A stretch of 9,153 bases of DNA. It comes from Oscillospiraceae bacterium. Lineage in GTDB: Bacteria > Bacillota > Clostridia > Oscillospirales > Acutalibacteraceae. Shown here piece by piece: positions 6,743 through 9,153 of the stretch; positions within the stretch are counted from its first letter, which is position 1; the number at the start of each line of letters is the position of its first letter. Made by a program: the position numbers and the translations under genes. The stretch covers positions 1-9,153 of the forward strand of contig CADBMQ010000133.1 in NCBI GenBank assembly GCA_902795765.1, in the 5' to 3' direction. The notes under the pieces are model-generated. The model did not search any database. It was not told where the DNA came from and was given only the letters and a program-made list of their open reading frames with translations.

Positions 6743-7278
6743 TAGTCGCTATTCCTTTCAAAAAGATTTCCGCCGTTTGAATCAATCGCTACGATAAGCG
6801 GAAAATTATCAAAACGGAGTCGTTTCACAGACTCGCAACCTAAATCTTCGTAGGCAATGACTTCGCAAGAAGTGATGCTCTTGCAAGCAAGCGCACCTGC
6901 CCCACCAACGGCACACAAATAGACCGCTCCGTTGCGTTTAATCGCATCGCAAACCTCTTTCGAGCGTTCGCCTTTACCGATTGTGCAACTGAGTCCCAAA
7001 TCGTAAAGTCTTGGTGCGAACGGATCCATACGTCCCGAAGTTGTCGGGCCGCAAGAGCCGATTGGCAAGTTATCGGGAGTTGGTGTTGGGCCTGCGTAGT
7101 AAATACTCGCACCCTTTATTTCAAACGGCAATTCCTCGCCATTGTCGAGTGCCGACATAATACGCTTATGTGCCGCATCTCTCGATGTGAAAACTTCGCC
7201 CGAAAGCAAAACTCGGTCACCTGCACGAAGGTCTTTCGCCTTTTCTTGCAGTTCTTTTGTATCAAGTTGCCATTCCAT
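6742..7278 (-). CDS. Class I fumarate hydratase / tartrate dehydratase-type beta subunit
   Basis: This is the C-terminal-type subunit of the oxygen-sensitive Fe-S hydro-lyases (fumarase class I, L-tartrate dehydratase), which add or remove water at C4 dicarboxylates. The 178 residues are close to normal for the separate beta subunit. Signatures are YYAGPTPTP (60-68), GSCGPTTSGRMD (74-85), IGKG (100-103), AVGGAGALA (123-131) and the FP-IVAIDSNGGNLF end (159-173). The 4Fe-4S cluster is carried by the alpha subunit, which is not next to it here, although the two are usually adjacent. The start overlaps the previous stop as TAATG. GGAGG at 7292-7296 lies 13 nt upstream in the preceding gene, a rather long spacing. 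Fumarase and tartrate dehydratase cannot be told apart from this subunit alone. Confidence 0.88.
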   Translation of the reverse strand: MEWQLDTKELQEKAKDLRAGDRVLLSGEVFTSRDAAHKRIMSALDNGEELPFEIKGASIYYAGPTPTPDNLPIGSCGPTTSGRMDPFAPRLYDLGLSCTIGKGERSKEVCDAIKRNGAVYLCAVGGAGALACKSITSCEVIAYEDLGCESVKRLRFDNFPLIVAIDSNGGNLFERNSD

Positions 7279-7787
7279 TAAAGTTCGATGTCCTCCAATG
7301 CGGCGAGTATTTCGCCTTGTGTTTTAAGCGGTTTAGTTTCCTGCACTTTTTTCTCTTTTTTCACACGCTTTTTCGACTCTTTTTTAGTCTGCTCTTTGCG
7401 TGACTTTCGAGATTTCAATTCATCAGCAGGATTTGACTTGGTTTCTGCTTTTTCGTCAACTTCTGCTTTTTCATCAGTTTCTGCCTTTTCTTCCTTCTCG
7501 GTTTTTTCAGGCAGACTGACATCTGTGCAAAGTTCGTCCAAATCATTCAAAAGACTGCTCATCTGCGACAAAAGATTATCTTTTTGGCTTTCGAGCTCGT
7601 CAATTTTTTCTTGTTTGCCGTTATCGTCCAACTTCGCAAGCAGACGGGAATTCTCTTTTTCGAGTTCCTCTATTCTTTCAACATACGTTGCGAGTTTTTG
7701 ATCGTACTCTGCCATAAGTTCGCTAATCTGCGACAGCACTTGAATACGGTCAAATCCTCTCATACGGGTTTTAAAGTTAAAATTCAT
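7278..7787 (-). CDS. DivIVA-like coiled-coil protein with charged tail, unknown function
   Basis: I do not recognise a named gene. The N-terminus FKTRMRGFDRIQV (5-17), followed by a long helix, resembles the membrane-binding RG(Y/F)D..EV start of DivIVA/GpsB proteins, which mark cell poles or division sites in Gram-positives. Residues 20-88 are predicted coiled coil. Residues 95-118 contain three six-residue repeats around (T/V)DEKAE, and 124-150 form a strongly basic Lys/Arg stretch before a short C-terminal helix. No membrane segment or signal peptide is seen. The ATG lies 2 nt after the glyS stop and has no clear Shine-Dalgarno sequence, so it probably relies on translational coupling. It overlaps the next gene by one base. 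A role in cell-shape or division scaffolding is an inference from the N-terminus only. Confidence 0.7.
   Translation of the reverse strand: MNFNFKTRMRGFDRIQVLSQISELMAEYDQKLATYVERIEELEKENSRLLAKLDDNGKQEKIDELESQKDNLLSQMSSLLNDLDELCTDVSLPEKTEKEEKAETDEKAEVDEKAETKSNPADELKSRKSRKEQTKKESKKRVKKEKKVQETKPLKTQGEILAALEDIEL
7443..7496 (-). repeat. Three 18-bp tandem repeats inside the coiled-coil gene
   Basis: Three degenerate copies of an 18-bp unit (7443-7460, 7461-7478, 7479-7496) code for the repeated (T/V)DEKAE hexapeptide. The first two differ by few bases and the third has drifted. Because the unit is a multiple of three, copy-number change would keep the frame. Confidence 0.65.
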
Positions 7788-7789
7788 AA

Positions 7790-8599
7790 TTAAAATTCAA
7801 TTTTCTTTGCGATGTATTCTTCAAGACGATCGATTTCAACGAGTTCTTGTTCCATTGTATCACGGTCACGAACTGTAACTTTACCGCTCTCTTCCGACTC
7901 AAAGTCGTATGTGATGCAAAGCGGAGTACCTGCCTCGTCCTGACGACGATAGCGCTTACCGATTGAACCTGCCTCGTCGAAGTCAACAACAAACTTTTTA
8001 GCAAGGCGGTCACGAATTTCGAGTGCCTTATCCGAAAGTTTCTTTGAAAGCGGAAGGATTGCTGCCTTAACAGGAGCAACTGCCGGATGGAAACGCATTA
8101 CAACACGAGTGTCGCCCTTATCGTCAGTTTCTTCGTCATAAGCCTCACAAAGAAGAGCGAGTGCCATACGGTCTGCACCAAGTGACGGCTCGATAACATA
8201 AGGAAGATATTTTTCATTTGTTGTCGGATCGAAGTATTCAAGTGACTTGCCCGATGTATCCTGATGCTGTGTAAGGTCGAAATCGGTACGGTCTGCAACG
8301 CCCCAAAGTTCGCCCCAACCAAACGGGAAGAGATACTCAAAGTCGGTTGTTGCATTTGAATAGTGAGCGAGTTCCTCTTTTTCGTGGTCGCGCATACGGA
8401 TATTCTCTTCTTTGATACCCATATCGAGCAAGAACTGATGGCAATAATCTTTCCAATAGTTGAACCATTCAAGGTCGGTACCCGGTTTGCAGAAGAATTC
8501 AAGTTCCATCTGCTCGAACTCACGGATACGGAAGATGAAGTTACCGGGAGTGATTTCGTTACGGAATGACTTACCGATTTGTGCGATACCAAACGGCAC
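7790..8599 (-). CDS. glyS: Glycyl-tRNA synthetase, C-terminal part of interrupted glyS
   Basis: GlyRS charges tRNA-Gly with glycine. This 269-residue part follows the in-frame UAA at 8600-8602 and continues the same frame as the part upstream. It contains class II motif 2 (SFRNE, residues 11-15, with [21 protein letters not shown]) and motif 3 ([10 protein letters not shown], 141-150). The anticodon-binding domain (about 165-269) then runs to a normal end, AKKIEF. The apparent GTG start at 8599 directly follows the stop and has no ribosome binding site, so I do not think it is a real independent start. The core motif-2 arginine and motif 3 lie here, while the RPETAQG segment lies in the other part. 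Neither half should be active alone. Confidence 0.9.
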   Translation of the reverse strand: MPFGIAQIGKSFRNEITPGNFIFRIREFEQMELEFFCKPGTDLEWFNYWKDYCHQFLLDMGIKEENIRMRDHEKEELAHYSNATTDFEYLFPFGWGELWGVADRTDFDLTQHQDTSGKSLEYFDPTTNEKYLPYVIEPSLGADRMALALLCEAYDEETDDKGDTRVVMRFHPAVAPVKAAILPLSKKLSDKALEIRDRLAKKFVVDFDEAGSIGKRYRRQDEAGTPLCITYDFESEESGKVTVRDRDTMEQELVEIDRLEEYIAKKIEF

Positions 8600-8602
8600 T
8601 TA
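8600..8602 (-). other. glyS: In-frame UAA stop inside glyS
   Basis: The minus-strand codon TAA (plus-strand bases TTA) sits where the family normally has Lys, in RRKVPFGIAQ. Reading frame and homology continue unchanged on both sides, so a single A-to-T change in the first base of an AAA codon explains it. It may be a real nonsense mutation, a minority strain variant or a sequencing/assembly error. Confidence 0.9.
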
Positions 8603-9153
8603 ACGGCGAGTTGTACGCTGAACATTTGCAAAGTTTACGAAAATACCCTGTGCAGTTTCGGGACGAAGGAAAATTTCGTTTTTCGAGTCTTCTGTTACCC
8701 CTTGGAATGTTTTGAACATAAGGTTGAACTGACGAATATCAGTAAAATCAGCCTTGCCACAGTTCGGGCAGGTGATACCTTGCTCTTTTATGTATTCCAT
8801 CATCTGGGTATTTGTCCAACCTGCGGGGTTGCCTCCTGCTGCCTCGATGAGTTGGTCTGCACGGTGACGAGTTTTGCACTCTTTACAGTCCATAAGCGGG
8901 TCGGAGAAGCCACCAACGTGACCTGATGCCACCCATACCTGCGGATTCATAAGAATTGCACAGTCGAGGCCAACATTGTGTTCACTTTCCTGAACGAAAC
9001 GTTTCCACCAAGCACGTTTTACATTGTTTTTGAATTCAACACCGAGAGGGCCGTAGTCCCAAGAGTTGGAAAGACCACCGTAAATCTCCGAACCCGGATA
9101 TACAAAGCCTCTGCCTTTACACAGAGCAACGATTTTTTCAAGAGTTTTTTCGC
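8600..9153 (-). CDS. glyS: Glycyl-tRNA synthetase, N-terminal part of interrupted glyS, 5' end outside window
   Basis: The frame is open from the window edge (first full codon at 9151), well upstream of the Met codon at 8950. It begins [26 protein letters not shown], the usual start of the single-chain GlyRS, so only a few codons are missing. In visible numbering, WDYGPLG (31-37) belongs to the class II catalytic core, Cys89/Cys92 and Cys128/Cys131 form a zinc-binding insertion, and RPETAQG (163-169) lines the active site. The part ends NVQRTTRR followed by UAA; relatives continue [18 protein letters not shown]. Together the two parts give about 455-460 residues, the normal length. It appears to be the first visible gene of the leftward operon, and its promoter is outside the window. 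Confidence 0.9.
   Translation of the reverse strand, partial: EKTLEKIVALCKGRGFVYPGSEIYGGLSNSWDYGPLGVEFKNNVKRAWWKRFVQESEHNVGLDCAILMNPQVWVASGHVGGFSDPLMDCKECKTRHRADQLIEAAGGNPAGWTNTQMMEYIKEQGITCPNCGKADFTDIRQFNLMFKTFQGVTEDSKNEIFLRPETAQGIFVNFANVQRTTRR

Noticed and set aside
8600..8602. UAA read as an amino acid (stop-codon reassignment or programmed readthrough)
   Set aside because: TAA is the normal terminator of at least six genes in the window, and no recoding signal is apparent around the site; an error or nonsense mutation is simpler.

Overview
The window looks like chromosomal core sequence from a low-to-moderate-GC anaerobic Firmicute, most likely a gut-type clostridium. This is inferred from the oxygen-sensitive class III ribonucleotide reductase, the class I (Fe-S) fumarase-type subunit, the single-chain clostridial/bacillar-type glycyl-tRNA synthetase, the AGGAGG-like ribosome binding sites and three near-consensus sigma-A promoters. 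I see no insertion sequence, phage gene, CRISPR array, tRNA or rRNA.

Layout. (1) 2-1366 (+): a MATE-family exporter ending in a strong hairpin terminator. (2) 1381-3558 (-): nrdD, convergent with it, driven by a consensus promoter that carries two NrdR-type boxes 32 bp apart. (3) 3559-3814: a divergent regulatory region. (4) 3815-5134 (+): a cytoplasmic GH13 glucosidase/amylase-family enzyme with its own promoter, a 15-bp palindrome lying in the promoter spacer. (5) 5135-5290: a short intergenic region with a hairpin terminator and an unexpected consensus minus-strand promoter, together outlining a possible RNA of about 95 nt. (6) 9153-5291 (-): a tightly packed run reading glyS (broken, 5' end outside the window) > a DivIVA-like coiled-coil protein > a fumarase/tartrate-dehydratase beta subunit > a COG2426/PF06695-type membrane protein > a GH16 beta-glucanase lipoprotein. 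Gaps in this run are -1 to 12 bp, so it is probably one operon.

The genes do not form a single pathway. NrdD makes dNTPs without oxygen and is probably tuned by NrdR. GH13 (cytoplasmic, alpha-glucans) and GH16 (surface lipoprotein, beta-1,3/1,4-glucans) suggest plant or microbial glucan use. The glyS-led operon mixes translation, a possible cell-pole/division scaffold, half of a hydro-lyase, a membrane protein and a secreted hydrolase.

I did not find a clear new defence or mobile system. The points most worth checking are the in-frame UAA inside the otherwise intact glyS, the NrdR double operator laid over a perfect promoter, the orphan promoter-terminator pair at 5149-5276, the palindrome in the GH13 promoter, and the hydro-lyase beta subunit that has no alpha partner beside it.
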